A DNA stretch of 64,000 nucleotides, taken from NCBI RefSeq assembly GCF_024362785.1, contig NZ_CP093301.1, positions 4,464,001-4,528,000 of the forward strand. Direction: 5' to 3'. The DNA comes from Evansella sp. LMS18. GTDB lineage: Bacteria; Bacillota; Bacilli; Bacillales; Salisediminibacteriaceae. A program made the translations under genes and the position numbers. The notes under the pieces were generated by a model, which was given only the letters and a program-made list of their open reading frames with translations, did no database searches and was not told the DNA's origin. Positions 43,568 to 53,314 of this stretch are shown in pieces (position 1 is the first letter of the stretch; the number at the start of each line of letters is the position of its first letter).

Positions 43568-43855
43568 TTATTGGTTGTTTTTGAGTTCTTCCAGCTCTTT
43601 TCTCGCCTGTTCATCTGGTATGCGGTTTGCGATCCAGTCATTTCTGTGCGCGGAATCAAATTGTGTCAGTCCTTTTTCTTCCTGATCATCTTCAGCATAG
43701 ACACTTTCTATGTCATCGATCTTTTCACTCGCTCTCCAGTGGGTGTCTTTATCTGCTTCAGACTTTTCTGTTTGCTTTTTCTTGTACATACGAGAAGCGA
43801 GAACAGCCCCGCCCGCAATTGATCCGACTATTAGACTTAATGTTGAAGTTTTCAT
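43568..43855 (-). CDS. Small membrane-anchored hypothetical protein
   Basis: A 95-aa protein with a glycine-rich N-terminal hydrophobic helix (LSLIVGSIAGGAVLASRMY) and a long acidic, mainly helical tail. It resembles YtxH-type small stress proteins in layout, but no family is certain. GGAGGG lies upstream of the ATG. Single gene. Confidence 0.7.
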   Translation of the reverse strand: MKTSTLSLIVGSIAGGAVLASRMYKKKQTEKSEADKDTHWRASEKIDDIESVYAEDDQEEKGLTQFDSAHRNDWIANRIPDEQARKELEELKNNQ

Positions 43856-44064
43856 ATTATCCCTCCACTGTGAATTTTGTTGCTTATTACTCTATCTCAT
43901 ACCCGTTTTTCATTATTTAAAAATATCAATTTCTTTACAAAAGTATTTTTACAGCGGACATTCCTGTTACAGACTGTTTTAAAGCCTTTAACAGAGCGAA
44001 AAAACCTGCACCGCCGGATTATCAATCGGGGTGCAGGTTTTTATGAAACAGATGTTTTTTAGTT

Positions 44065-46266
44065 TTACTCTTTAAGTTTCAGTTTAGCAAGCGCATCGGC
44101 AAGGGCGGGGTTAAACGGCTCGTCATTTTCCTTGCTTTGCTTGTTCATATATTTATTAACTTCACGCTTTGAAATCTTCGTGTTTTTCTCTTTCTTCTTT
44201 CTTTCATTGAAGGTGGAGAGCTTTTCTTTATGACCGCAACGGCAGACAAACACCTGGCCTTCGCCTTGTCCCCGCAGTTCCAGTTTCTTCTTACATTTCG
44301 GGCATCGGGCATTTGTCGTCTTGGAAATATTTTTCCTGTGGCCGCATTCCCTGTCCTGGCACACATGCATTTTACCTGTCTTCGTGTTTACTTCAAGCAT
44401 GTTTTTTCCGCAGTCAGGGCATTTCGTGCCAGTGAGGTTATTGTGTTTGTATTGTTTCGAGCTGTTTTTAATTTCATAAACGACAGATTTGGCGTAATCT
44501 TTCATCTCGCCGATGAACTGGTTTTTAGCCAGTTTCCCCTGGGCAATTGCCTCAAGTTTTTGCTCCCACTCCGCGGTAAGAGCAGGGGACCGTAACTCTT
44601 CCGGTACAAGGTCGAGAAGCTGCTTACCTTTGGAAGTGAGGAAAATATCCTTCCCTTTCTTTTCAATGAGGAAGGAATTGAACAGCTTTTCAATAATATC
44701 CGCGCGGGTGGCCACAGTACCGAGACCGCCTGTTTTCTGCAGTGTTTTGGCAAGATCTTTTTCTTCGCCGGCCATATATTTCGCCGGATTTTCCATGGCG
44801 GAGAGAAGAGTTGCCTCATTAAACCTTGCAGGAGGTTTCGTTTCCCCGGATGTCTGGTTTACAGAAACGATTTTCAGCTGATCTCCCTTAGCCAGCTGGG
44901 GGAGAAGCTGCTCTTTCATATCATCAATGTTTTCTTCGTCCTCTTCAAACTTGTTTTCATATACTTCTTTCCAGCCAGGAGAGAGGACCGTTTTCCCTTT
45001 TGCCAGGAAAGTTTCACCTGCAAGATCCGCCTTGATTGTTGTCTGTTCGTATTCAAACGGAGGATACATCACTGCTAAAAATCGTTTTACAACAAGGTCA
45101 TAAATTTTCCTCTCTTTATCGGAAAACTTGCTTACAATCGGTGTTTCCTCGGTAGGGATAATCGCATGGTGGTCGCTCACTTTGGAATCATCCACAAAGG
45201 ATTTATTCGTTTTGATCGGTTTTTTCAGCAGCTGGTGGGCAAGCTTCGTATAGCCTCCGTTACCGCATGCTTTAATCCGATCCTTCAGCGTATCAGTAAT
45301 GTCGCTTGATAAATATCTTGAATCGGTTCTCGGGTAGGTGAGTACTTTATGCTGCTCATAGAGCTTCTGCATTATGGAAAGCGTTTCTTTTGCTGAGTAA
45401 CCGAAAGCTTTATTCGCGTCACGCTGCAGCTCTGTAAGATCGTACAGCTGAGGAGCATAGCTTTTCTTCTGTTTTTTATTTATTTCTGTTACTTTTGCCT
45501 GGCTTTTATTCGTTTTCTCCAGCAGCTTATCCGCTTTTTCTTTTGAGAAGGTACGGATGTCACCGGAGTGGCTGTCCTGCCATGTGAGAGAAAGGCCTTC
45601 GCTCGCTTTGGCTTTAATTCCATAATATTTTTTAGGCTTAAAATTACGAATTTCTTCTTCTCGTTTTGCGATAATCGCAACAGTTGGGGTTTGCACCCGG
45701 CCTGATGAGAGCTGAGCATTGAATTTTGTTGTAAGTGCTCTCGTAGCGTTAAGACCCACATACCAGTCAGCTTCGGAACGGGCGACCGCTGCATGGTAGA
45801 GATTTTCATACTGTTTGCCGTTCTTGAGCTTCTGGAACCCTTCTTTTATCGCTTTATCAGTAACGGAGGAAATCCAGAGCCGTTTAATCGGCTTATTTAT
45901 TTTTGCTTTTTCAATGATCCAGCGGGCTACAAGCTCACCTTCACGGCCTGCGTCAGTAGCGATAATAATTTCACCGGCATCAGGGCGGTGGAGCTGGCTT
46001 TTTACAGCATGGAACTGTTTGCTCGTCTTTTTGATTACCGTCAGTTTAAGGTTCTTTGGCATCATTGGAAGATCTTCAATTTTCCAAGTTTTGTACTTTT
46101 CATCGTAAACTTCAGGGTCGGCGAGGGTCACAAGGTGGCCGAGCGCCCACGTAACAATATATTTGTCGCCTTCAAGAAAACCATTTCCTTTTTTATGGCA
46201 ATTAAGCACCCGCGCAATATCTCGGGCGACAGAAGGCTTCTCTGCAATAACAACACTTTTTTTCAT
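44065..46266 (-). CDS. topB: DNA topoisomerase III
   Basis: A 733-aa type IA topoisomerase. N-terminal Toprim domain (VVIAEKPSVARDIARVL, ATDAGREGELVARWI), central domain with active-site tyrosine Y311 (LTYPRTDSRYLS), and a C-terminal tail with two CxxC zinc-ribbon motifs (CPDCGK...C, CPKCKK...CRC) followed by a lysine-rich end. It decatenates replication intermediates. ATG 46266 (MKKSVV) follows AAAGGATG; upstream frame extension is unlikely. It is divergent from the MATE gene. Confidence 0.95.
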   Translation of the reverse strand: MKKSVVIAEKPSVARDIARVLNCHKKGNGFLEGDKYIVTWALGHLVTLADPEVYDEKYKTWKIEDLPMMPKNLKLTVIKKTSKQFHAVKSQLHRPDAGEIIIATDAGREGELVARWIIEKAKINKPIKRLWISSVTDKAIKEGFQKLKNGKQYENLYHAAVARSEADWYVGLNATRALTTKFNAQLSSGRVQTPTVAIIAKREEEIRNFKPKKYYGIKAKASEGLSLTWQDSHSGDIRTFSKEKADKLLEKTNKSQAKVTEINKKQKKSYAPQLYDLTELQRDANKAFGYSAKETLSIMQKLYEQHKVLTYPRTDSRYLSSDITDTLKDRIKACGNGGYTKLAHQLLKKPIKTNKSFVDDSKVSDHHAIIPTEETPIVSKFSDKERKIYDLVVKRFLAVMYPPFEYEQTTIKADLAGETFLAKGKTVLSPGWKEVYENKFEEDEENIDDMKEQLLPQLAKGDQLKIVSVNQTSGETKPPARFNEATLLSAMENPAKYMAGEEKDLAKTLQKTGGLGTVATRADIIEKLFNSFLIEKKGKDIFLTSKGKQLLDLVPEELRSPALTAEWEQKLEAIAQGKLAKNQFIGEMKDYAKSVVYEIKNSSKQYKHNNLTGTKCPDCGKNMLEVNTKTGKMHVCQDRECGHRKNISKTTNARCPKCKKKLELRGQGEGQVFVCRCGHKEKLSTFNERKKKEKNTKISKREVNKYMNKQSKENDEPFNPALADALAKLKLKE

Positions 46267-46622
46267 CTGTATTAAACATCCTTTCCGGAAAACACAATCA
46301 GAACTAATATAGCACACAATCCTTCTCCTAAGATAGGGGAACACAGTAATTGTCGGGGGTCTGGCCCTTGTCGGTTGGTGGATTCTTGCAGGGGGTGGGA
46401 AAGCAGGGTGAGGGGCTTATTGAGCAGGATGATTTTATATTTTTTTAGGAATACGAAATAAATTGTTTTTATTAAGGAACATTAGTGGTAAAATTTTTAC
46501 ATTGATTGGAGTTGTGCGATTATATAAAGCGATTTTACTTGCTTCAGAAAAACAGAGGCTGAGCTTTGCGATAACCCCGGAAATATATAATGTTTTTTAA
46601 TACCATACAGCGAGGAAGCCCT
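46267..46622. other. Divergent promoter region between topB and the MATE gene
   Basis: About 355 bp. Contains GGGGGTCTGGCCCTTGTCGG near 46354, related to part of the SDR terminator at 22990. Otherwise AT-rich; no gene seen. Confidence 0.5.
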
Positions 46623-47984
46623 ATGACAAAATCACAAGTTAAGAATATCTCTCTTTTTGCTGTTACGTGGCCTATTTTTATTGAATCACTTCTGCATATG
46701 TCTTTAAGGACCGCAGATACTTTTATGCTTAGTAAAGTGTCAGACGAAGCAGTTGCTTCGGTTGGGGTAGCCAACCAGCTGATTATGTTTATGTTTTTTC
46801 TGTTTCAGTTTATTGCTGCAGGGACTTCTGTCGTAGTTGCACAGTATCTCGGCGCAAATAAACATGATGAAATCAGGAAGTATACAGGTAATGGAATTTT
46901 GATCAACTTTTTATTCGGTATCTTCATTTCCGCCATTCTTATTGCATTCAGCAGGCAGCTTCTTGGTTTATTTTCCTTAGAACCTGCGCTATTCGACCAG
47001 GCCAGGACATTCCTGATTATCGTCGGTGGGGCCCTCGTTTTTCAGGCAATGAGTATTACGATGTCCATGGTTATCCAGACGCACGGATTCACGAAAGATA
47101 CAATGATTGTAAGCGGCTGTATGAACATCATTAATATATTCGGAAACTACTTATTCATATATGGAGCGCTTGGTTTTCCCCAGTGGGGAGTTCCCGGGGT
47201 AGCTCTGTCCACAGCAGTCAGCCAGTTTCTCGCTTTGATTGCTTATGCCATTGTTCTTTATTACAGGGTAAAGCTGAAGCTTACCTGGTCCGACTTTATT
47301 GATTTTCAAAAAGAAAGGCTCAGTAAAGTCCTCAGTATCGGGATTCCATCGTCTATCGGTAATCTCTCATATAATTTAAGCCAGATAGTGACTACGGCAA
47401 TTATCACTCTTCTCGGCACACAAATGCTTGCAACAAGGATTTACACATTGAATGTCCTCTTTTTAGTTATCATTCTTGGCATTTCTCTTGGCAGGGGATC
47501 TCAGATAATTACAGGCCACCTTGTTGGTGCAGGTAAAATGGAGGAGGCTTACAGGGAAGGGCTGAGGACCATCAGGATCAGCATTATCGCTGCAGTCGTT
47601 GTTGCTCTTGCCGTTATAGCAGTGAGGGAACCGCTGCTCCGGTTATTTACGAACGATCCGGAGATCATTGAGATGGGTGCGATTCTTCTGCTGATGGGTC
47701 TGCTCCTTGAGCCTGGCAGATGCTTCAACCTCGTATACGGAGCAACTCTTCAGGCGACAGGGGATGCGCGCTTCGTGATGGCTGTTTCGATTTTCGTCAT
47801 CTGGGGTCTCAGCGTACCAATGTACTATTTATTCGGCATCCATTTTGGATGGGGGCTGATCGGAATCTGGGCTGCCTTCATCATTGATGAATGGATTCGG
47901 GGAATAGCTCTTTGGTACCGCTGGAGAAGCAGAAAATGGGAAAAGAAAGCACTTGTTAAAAATAAGCCGGAGGAAATAGCGTGA
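46623..47984 (+). CDS. MATE-family efflux transporter
   Basis: A 453-aa membrane protein with 12 hydrophobic segments. MATE signatures: FIESLLHMSLRTADTFMLSKVSDEAVASVGVANQ and QYLGANKHDEI, with the second-half counterpart (LATRIYTLNVLFLVIILGISLGRGSQIITGHLVG). Exports drugs or metabolites by Na+ or H+ antiport; substrate unknown. ATG 46623 follows GAGGAAGCCCT, the only start with the right context. Single gene with terminator. Confidence 0.92.
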   Translation: MTKSQVKNISLFAVTWPIFIESLLHMSLRTADTFMLSKVSDEAVASVGVANQLIMFMFFLFQFIAAGTSVVVAQYLGANKHDEIRKYTGNGILINFLFGIFISAILIAFSRQLLGLFSLEPALFDQARTFLIIVGGALVFQAMSITMSMVIQTHGFTKDTMIVSGCMNIINIFGNYLFIYGALGFPQWGVPGVALSTAVSQFLALIAYAIVLYYRVKLKLTWSDFIDFQKERLSKVLSIGIPSSIGNLSYNLSQIVTTAIITLLGTQMLATRIYTLNVLFLVIILGISLGRGSQIITGHLVGAGKMEEAYREGLRTIRISIIAAVVVALAVIAVREPLLRLFTNDPEIIEMGAILLLMGLLLEPGRCFNLVYGATLQATGDARFVMAVSIFVIWGLSVPMYYLFGIHFGWGLIGIWAAFIIDEWIRGIALWYRWRSRKWEKKALVKNKPEEIA

Positions 47985-48013
47985 GCAGGGTTTGTACCCT
48001 GCTCGCGTTTTTT
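47983..48013 (+). terminator. Rho-independent terminator of the MATE gene
   Basis: GAGCAGGGT / ACCCTGCTC perfect stem then GCGTTTTTTC. Confidence 0.9.
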
Positions 48014-48030
48014 CATAGGCAGTTAAAAAT

Positions 48031-48440
48031 TGGTTCGCCGGTTGGCGGTTGGATTCAGCAGGTTGGAATTTGGTTCGCCGGTTGGCGGTTGGATTCAGCA
48101 GGTTGGAATTTGGTTCGCTGATTGGCTACTCGATTTCGCAAGTTGGACCCACTTTTTCGCAGGTAAGCGGTCTGATTTCGCTGGTTGAAATCTGGTTGGC
48201 TGATTGGCTACTCGATTCCGCAGGTTGGACTTGCTGTTTCGCAGGTTAGCGGTCCGATTTCGCCGGTTGAAACCTGGTTCGCTGATTGGCTACTCGATTT
48301 CGCAGGTTGGACTTGCTGTTTCGCAGGTAAGCGGTCTGATTTCGCCGGTTGAAACCTGGTTCGCTGATTGGCTACTCGATTTCGCAAGTTGGCACCGTCT
48401 TTTAGCAGGTAAGCGGCCTAATTTCGCCGGTTGGCCACAC
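48031..48440 (+). repeat. Compound minisatellite: 40-bp and 82-bp units
   Basis: Two tandem 40-bp units (48031 and 48071) lead into 82-bp units starting at 48112, 48194, 48276 and 48358. The 82-bp unit starts GGTTCGCTGATTGGCTACTC and includes TTTCGCAGGTTGGACTTGCT and AGCGGTCTGATTTCGCCGG. Shared words GGTTCGCCGG and GGTTGGA link the two unit types. The region fills most of the 608 bp between the MATE and monooxygenase genes. No convincing coding or RNA gene lies in it. Confidence 0.92.
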
Positions 48441-48592
48441 CTTTGCGCAAGCAACTTGCGAACACTCCCGGTATAAGTAACAACGTCCCCGGTTCAAAAC
48501 CCTTGTATTCCATACTAATAAACCTCAAAATAATAACCAATGAACAAAACATGCAATACTTACTTTTTTAAACCAAAAGAGGGGGATACAAA

Positions 48593-49645
48593 TTGGAAAT
48601 TGGAATAAGTACATTCGTGGAAACAACGCCAGATCCGAAGACTGGGGAAGTAATCAGCCATGCCCAGCGTCTCAGGGAGGTAGTGGAGGAAATTGTTCTT
48701 GCTGACCAAGTGGGGTTGGATGTCTTTGGAGTGGGAGAGCATCACAGGGAAGACTTTGCCGCTTCTTCGCCGGCTGTTCTCCTGGCAGCTGCCGCATCCC
48801 AGACAAAGAATATAAGGCTCACAAGTGCGGTAACAGTGCTTTCTTCAGATGATCCCGTAAGAGTTTTCCAGGATTTCGCTACGGTGGACGGCATTTCAAA
48901 CGGCCGGGCGGAAATTATGGCAGGCAGGGGATCCTTTATTGAATCCTTTCCATTGTTTGGCTATGACCTGCAGGACTATGACGAACTGTTTGAAGAAAAA
49001 CTCGATTTGCTCCTGAAACTAACAAAAACAGAAAAAATCACCTGGAAAGGGAAGCACCGTCCATCCATCCAGGACCGGGGTGTTTATCCCCGTCCGGTAC
49101 AGGAACCGCTGCCTGTCTGGATCGGGAGCGGCGGAAATCCGGAATCTGTTGTACGTGCCGGCTACCTCGGACTGCCGCTTGTGTTGGCAATCATCGGCGG
49201 AAGCCCGCTGCAGTTTGCTCCTCTTGTAGACTTGTATAAAAGAGCAGCAGCGGAAGCGGGCCATGATGTTTCCAAACTTCCAGTCGCTTCCCACTCCCAT
49301 GGTTTTATAGCGGAAACAACAGAGACAGCAGCAGATAAGTTTTTCCCGTCCACCCAGCAGGTGATGAACGTTATAGGTAGGGAAAGGGGCTGGGGGCATT
49401 ATGACCGGTCAAGCTTCGACCATGCCAGAAGATTTGAAGGGGCCCTTTATGTTGGGGATTCTGATTATGTAGCCGAGAAAATTATCCATCTGAGAAAAAA
49501 TGTAGGAATCACCCGCTTTATGCTTCATCTCCCTCTTGGAACGATGCCTCACGAGGAAGTGATGAATGCTATTGAGCTCCTTGGCAAAGAGGTAGCTCCC
49601 CGTGTAAGGGAGGAAATAGCGGAGTGGGAAAAAGGGGAAAAATAA
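48593..49645 (+). CDS. Luciferase-like flavin monooxygenase (LLM family)
   Basis: A 350-aa bacterial-luciferase-like protein. It has the LLM barrel features DVFGVGEHHREDFAASSPAVLLA, IRLTSAVTVLSSDDPVRVFQDFATVDGISNGRAEIMAGRGSF (parts), GSGGNPESVVRAG and GALYVGDSDYVAEKI. It should oxidise a small organic molecule with reduced flavin; the substrate is unknown. TTG 48593 follows GGGGGATAC. Stands alone beside the minisatellite. Confidence 0.9.
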   Translation: MEIGISTFVETTPDPKTGEVISHAQRLREVVEEIVLADQVGLDVFGVGEHHREDFAASSPAVLLAAAASQTKNIRLTSAVTVLSSDDPVRVFQDFATVDGISNGRAEIMAGRGSFIESFPLFGYDLQDYDELFEEKLDLLLKLTKTEKITWKGKHRPSIQDRGVYPRPVQEPLPVWIGSGGNPESVVRAGYLGLPLVLAIIGGSPLQFAPLVDLYKRAAAEAGHDVSKLPVASHSHGFIAETTETAADKFFPSTQQVMNVIGRERGWGHYDRSSFDHARRFEGALYVGDSDYVAEKIIHLRKNVGITRFMLHLPLGTMPHEEVMNAIELLGKEVAPRVREEIAEWEKGEK

Positions 49646-49786
49646 ACAACTGCAGCAATTAACTTTCTAACAGGGGCGGAATACTGCCCATGTATTTTTA
49701 CAACGCAATTTCTCTTCCCTCAATGAATCTTTTACACCGCCACCGGCGTCTTAATTTAAAATGAAACTTCCGGGAAGGTGAAGTGT

Positions 49787-50902
49787 TTGAAGGGGAGAGA
49801 ATATTATCTTGACTGGATCAGGGTGCTGGCAACGTTCGGTGTGTTTCTGTTTCATTGTTTGATGTTTTTCAATCCATTTCCTTGGCATGTTAAAAACAAT
49901 ATCTTAGACACTTCATCTATACTAATCCTGAGTTTATTCCTGGGTATTTGGCTTATGCCTTTGTTTTTTGTGATTTCAGGAATCAGCTCAGCCCTTGCTC
50001 TGAAAAAGCGGTCGGTTTCTTCATTTCTTAAGGATCGGCTACTCAGAATCGGTGTCCCTTTAATCCTGGGGATTTTCCTTTTATCACCGCCGCAAGTGTA
50101 TATTGAGAGGGTAAGTAACGGGGCGTTTAACGGTACTTTTATTGATTTTTTTCCGCTGTACTTTAACGGTGTTTACTTAGATTTCGGCCAAAGCGGAAAC
50201 TTTGCATTTCATGGTCTGCATTTATGGTATTTACTCGTATTACTGGTCTTTTCTCTATGGACAGCACTACTTATTAAAGTTCTCCCTCCATCGATAACTT
50301 TCAGGCCTGTGTATTTGGCGTTGCTCCCACTGCTTATGTTTATGAGCGGAATGACTACGACAGTAGCACTGGGAGGGTGGGATATCCTTTTTTATCTGAT
50401 TGTTTTTACAGCAGGTTATTATTTTTTCTCCTCGGAAGATTTCATGCATGCATTGGCTAAAACCGTAAAAATATGGATCCCTGCAGCAGTAATCTCAACG
50501 GTACTTGTCATAACCTGGTTTATGGTGTCACCACCGGTAAGTGGTTCACTGGCAGGAGGTATTTATTTCTTAGTAAGGACTCTAAGCTGTTTCAGCATCA
50601 TGTGCTGTATCTTCTTTTTTGGCAAAAAATATCTTTCCTCTTCTAACAAACTTTTAAAGTATGGGGGAGAGGCGTCACTTCCTTTTTATATCCTTCATCA
50701 GCCGGTAATTGTGATCATAGGGTACTTCATTAAAGATCTATCCTGGGCTCTTCCGGTAAAGCTCATTTTCTTAATCCTTATGTCTTTTGCTGTGATCTGG
50801 GTTATTTATCATCAATTAATCAGGCGATTTAATATACTGAGGTTTCTGTTTGGCATGAAAACTGTTACTAACTCCAAACCTGCTGTTAAAACTGCAGTTT
50901 AA
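49787..50902 (+). CDS. Acyltransferase 3 (OafA/YrhL-like) membrane protein
   Basis: About 371 aa with roughly ten membrane segments and the acyltransferase_3 pattern (YYLDWIRVLATFGVFLFHC, FFVISGISSALALKKRS, FAFHGLHLWYLLVLLVF, ASLPFYILHQPVIVIIGYFI). It transfers acyl groups to sugars or other extracytoplasmic molecules; target unknown. TTG 49787 is about 8 bp after GGGAAGG; an in-frame GTG at 49778 touches that site. Single gene ending in a terminator. Confidence 0.85.
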   Translation: MKGREYYLDWIRVLATFGVFLFHCLMFFNPFPWHVKNNILDTSSILILSLFLGIWLMPLFFVISGISSALALKKRSVSSFLKDRLLRIGVPLILGIFLLSPPQVYIERVSNGAFNGTFIDFFPLYFNGVYLDFGQSGNFAFHGLHLWYLLVLLVFSLWTALLIKVLPPSITFRPVYLALLPLLMFMSGMTTTVALGGWDILFYLIVFTAGYYFFSSEDFMHALAKTVKIWIPAAVISTVLVITWFMVSPPVSGSLAGGIYFLVRTLSCFSIMCCIFFFGKKYLSSSNKLLKYGGEASLPFYILHQPVIVIIGYFIKDLSWALPVKLIFLILMSFAVIWVIYHQLIRRFNILRFLFGMKTVTNSKPAVKTAV

Positions 50903-50914
50903 CTCCAGGATATA

Positions 50915-50959
50915 TAAAAAGCGGACTCTATCACAGAAAAACAGAGGACCGCTTTTTAT
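50915..50959. terminator. Bidirectional hairpin terminator
   Basis: AAAAAGCGGACTCT / ACAGAGGACCGCTTTTTA imperfect stem between convergent genes, with A and T runs on the flanks. Confidence 0.75.
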
Positions 50960-50992
50960 ATTTGCCATCATTCTAACACTATTCAGGCTCTG

Positions 50993-51724
50993 CTAAACTG
51001 CTTCCACACTCTTTGTTACCGCTCTAAGCTCCAGCCTTGTTGTTCCTTTTCCTTTATTTTTAGTTTTATCAAGGACAATTTCCCCGATATCTTCTGTTCC
51101 TTTCACATGGGTGCCGCCACATGCCTGTTCGTCGATCTCTCCGATTTTCACTAGACGGATTTCTTTCACAGCTTCCGGAATAAGATTTACTACTGTTTTA
51201 ATCGCCCCGGAAATTGCTTCCGCTTCTTCCCGCGGCAACGTTCGTGCTGAGACAGGGTGATTTTTCTTTACTTCCTCGTTAGCTAAATCTACAATCCTGT
51301 TAATTTCATCCCGGTCAAGCTCTGTAATGTCTGTAAGATCAATTCTCGCTTTTTCCGGGTAAATCTGGTTACCGGTACAAAGAGAGCCGTACTCATTATG
51401 AAATACCGCCGCAAGCACATGAAGCATAGTGTGATGCCGCATGAGATTTTCTCTTCGTTCCCAGTCGATTACCGCTTCAGCAGGACCTGGAATCAGTCTT
51501 TCTGCATCACGGACATAATGGCGGATTTTCCCCGCTTCTTTCTTCACTTTATGTACCTCGAATTCCTGCCCATTCTGGACAATATAACCATGGTCGCACT
51601 CCTGGCCGCCGCCGGCTGGATAAAAGACTGTCTTATCAAGTATTACAGTACCCCCGTCAATTTCAATGATGTTTGCGTTGCATGTTTTTAGAAAACTGTC
51701 TTCCAGATAAAGTTCTTCGGTCAT
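50993..51724 (-). CDS. Alanyl-tRNA editing protein AlaX
   Basis: A 243-aa trans-editing hydrolase that removes serine or glycine from mischarged tRNA-Ala. The catalytic zinc ligands are in HHTMLH and CGGTHV, with GGGQECDHG at the N-terminal AlaRS-type second domain. Length and the N-terminal subdomain fit the AlaX-M type. GGAGGG lies before the ATG. It is divergent from the RidA operon and convergent with the acyltransferase gene. Confidence 0.93.
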   Translation of the reverse strand: MTEELYLEDSFLKTCNANIIEIDGGTVILDKTVFYPAGGGQECDHGYIVQNGQEFEVHKVKKEAGKIRHYVRDAERLIPGPAEAVIDWERRENLMRHHTMLHVLAAVFHNEYGSLCTGNQIYPEKARIDLTDITELDRDEINRIVDLANEEVKKNHPVSARTLPREEAEAISGAIKTVVNLIPEAVKEIRLVKIGEIDEQACGGTHVKGTEDIGEIVLDKTKNKGKGTTRLELRAVTKSVEAV

Positions 51725-51846
51725 CTTAACACCCTCCAGTAAAATATTTTCAATAAATATAACAAAAAATTTTTATAATTACAAAAAGTTGTTGAATTTA
51801 TTAAATTTTTAGAATATTATAACATAAAAGAGAGGGGAGGCTGTAC

Positions 51847-52308
51847 ATGGAAATTCAAGAGAAATTAAACAGCACAGGGCTGCAATGGCCGGACGAGTCG
51901 CCTGCACCAATGGCTAACTACGTCACGGTAAGAAGAACAGGTAACTTATTATTTGTCTCAGGGGCCGGTCCTTTTGTAAATGGAAAGCCTGTTTACCAGG
52001 GGAGAGTCGGGGCAGAAGTAACACTTGAAGAGGCGAGAGAAGCATCCAGAATAACTGTAGTGAATTTATTAAGCATGGTAAGCAGTGAAGTGGCAGATTT
52101 ACATAAAATCAAAATAATTAAACTGCTGGCTTTTGTTAATAGTGCACCAGACTTCTATGATCAGCCAAAAGTTATCGACGCTGCTTCAGATCTTTTCGCA
52201 GAACTGCTTGGCGAGAAAGGAAAACATGCCAGATCTGCTATTGGGACAAGCGTCCTGCCATTTAATATACCAGTGGAAATTGAGATGGTCGCAGAAATAG
52301 AAGATTAG
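51847..52308 (+). CDS. ridA: RidA (YjgF/YER057c) family deaminase
   Basis: A 153-aa RidA-type enzyme that hydrolyses reactive enamine/imine intermediates made by PLP enzymes. RidA features are VSGAGPFVNGKPVYQGRVG, the central R....NLLSM region, and the C-terminal ARSAIGTSVLPFNIPVEIEM. AGAGGGGAGG precedes the ATG. First gene of a five-gene operon; the next gene, a threonine/serine dehydratase, makes the very intermediates RidA removes. Confidence 0.92.
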   Translation: MEIQEKLNSTGLQWPDESPAPMANYVTVRRTGNLLFVSGAGPFVNGKPVYQGRVGAEVTLEEAREASRITVVNLLSMVSSEVADLHKIKIIKLLAFVNSAPDFYDQPKVIDAASDLFAELLGEKGKHARSAIGTSVLPFNIPVEIEMVAEIED

Positions 52309-52318
52309 GAGGGCTACT

Positions 52319-53314
52319 ATGCTTATTACAATGAATGATATTTACCAGGCCAGGGCTAACCTGGCAGGTGTGATTAACAGAACACCTCTCGAAAACAGCA
52401 GAACAATATCCAAACTAACAGGGAACGACGTGTATCTAAAAACGGAAAATCTGCAAAAAACGGGTTCCTTTAAAATTCGCGGTGCATATAACAAAATTGC
52501 TAACCTGCCTGAAGAAGACAGGCAAAAAGGAGTAGTTGCCTTCTCCGCCGGAAACCACGGAGCAGGTACTGCATATGCGGCACAAAAACTCGGTATTAAA
52601 GCAACTGTAGTAATGCCGGAAAACCCGGTGTTAAGCAAAAAGAACGCCATCCTTCAATACGGGGCAGAAGTAATCGAACACGGAACTACTTCGATTGCCA
52701 TGTTTGAAAAGGCGTTCGAATTACACCAGCAGGAAGGAAGGGTAATGATTCATCCTTTTGATGATCCATACATCATTGCCGGCCAGGGGACGATAGGGCT
52801 GGAAATACTTGAAGATCTTCCGGATGCAGAGGTAGTTATCATCCCTGTAAGCGGAGGAGGGTTAATATCCGGACTGGCAGCAGCCCTTAAAGAAATAAAA
52901 CCGACGATTAAGGTAATCGGAGTTAACACGGAAGGGGCGACGGCGATGTATACCTCTTTAGAGCATGGCAAGCCGACAGAAGTGAGTGAAGTAAATACGA
53001 TCGCTGACGGGCTGATGGCGAAAAAACCAGGAGACCTGACCTTTGCTCATACGCAAAAATATGTGGATGATCTCGTGCTTGTTTCTGAAGCAGATATTGC
53101 AAACAGTGTTGCTTTTATGGCTGAAAGAACAAAGCTTGTTGTGGAGCCTTCCGGTGCAGCAGCGACTGCAGCGTTATTAAGCGGAAGGGTTAACATAAAA
53201 GACAAGAAAACCGTAGTGATGGTCAGCGGAGGGAACGTAAGCTTTGAGCTTTATCATCAGCTAATTAAAGAATACACCGAGCGGAATGCTGCAAAACAGG
53301 AGGTGGCCCGATGA
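52319..53314 (+). CDS. Threonine/serine ammonia-lyase, catabolic type
   Basis: A 331-aa PLP fold-type II enzyme. The PLP lysine is K52 in SFKIRGAYNKI, the glycine loop GGGLISGLA follows, and the C-terminal serine-rich phosphate-binding region is VMVSGGNVSFELYH. It deaminates threonine and/or serine to the oxo acid through a 2-amino enamine. No regulatory ACT domain is present, so it is the degradative (TdcB) type. GAGGGCTAC precedes the ATG. Ends overlapping the amidohydrolase gene by 4 bp. Confidence 0.92.
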   Translation: MLITMNDIYQARANLAGVINRTPLENSRTISKLTGNDVYLKTENLQKTGSFKIRGAYNKIANLPEEDRQKGVVAFSAGNHGAGTAYAAQKLGIKATVVMPENPVLSKKNAILQYGAEVIEHGTTSIAMFEKAFELHQQEGRVMIHPFDDPYIIAGQGTIGLEILEDLPDAEVVIIPVSGGGLISGLAAALKEIKPTIKVIGVNTEGATAMYTSLEHGKPTEVSEVNTIADGLMAKKPGDLTFAHTQKYVDDLVLVSEADIANSVAFMAERTKLVVEPSGAAATAALLSGRVNIKDKKTVVMVSGGNVSFELYHQLIKEYTERNAAKQEVAR

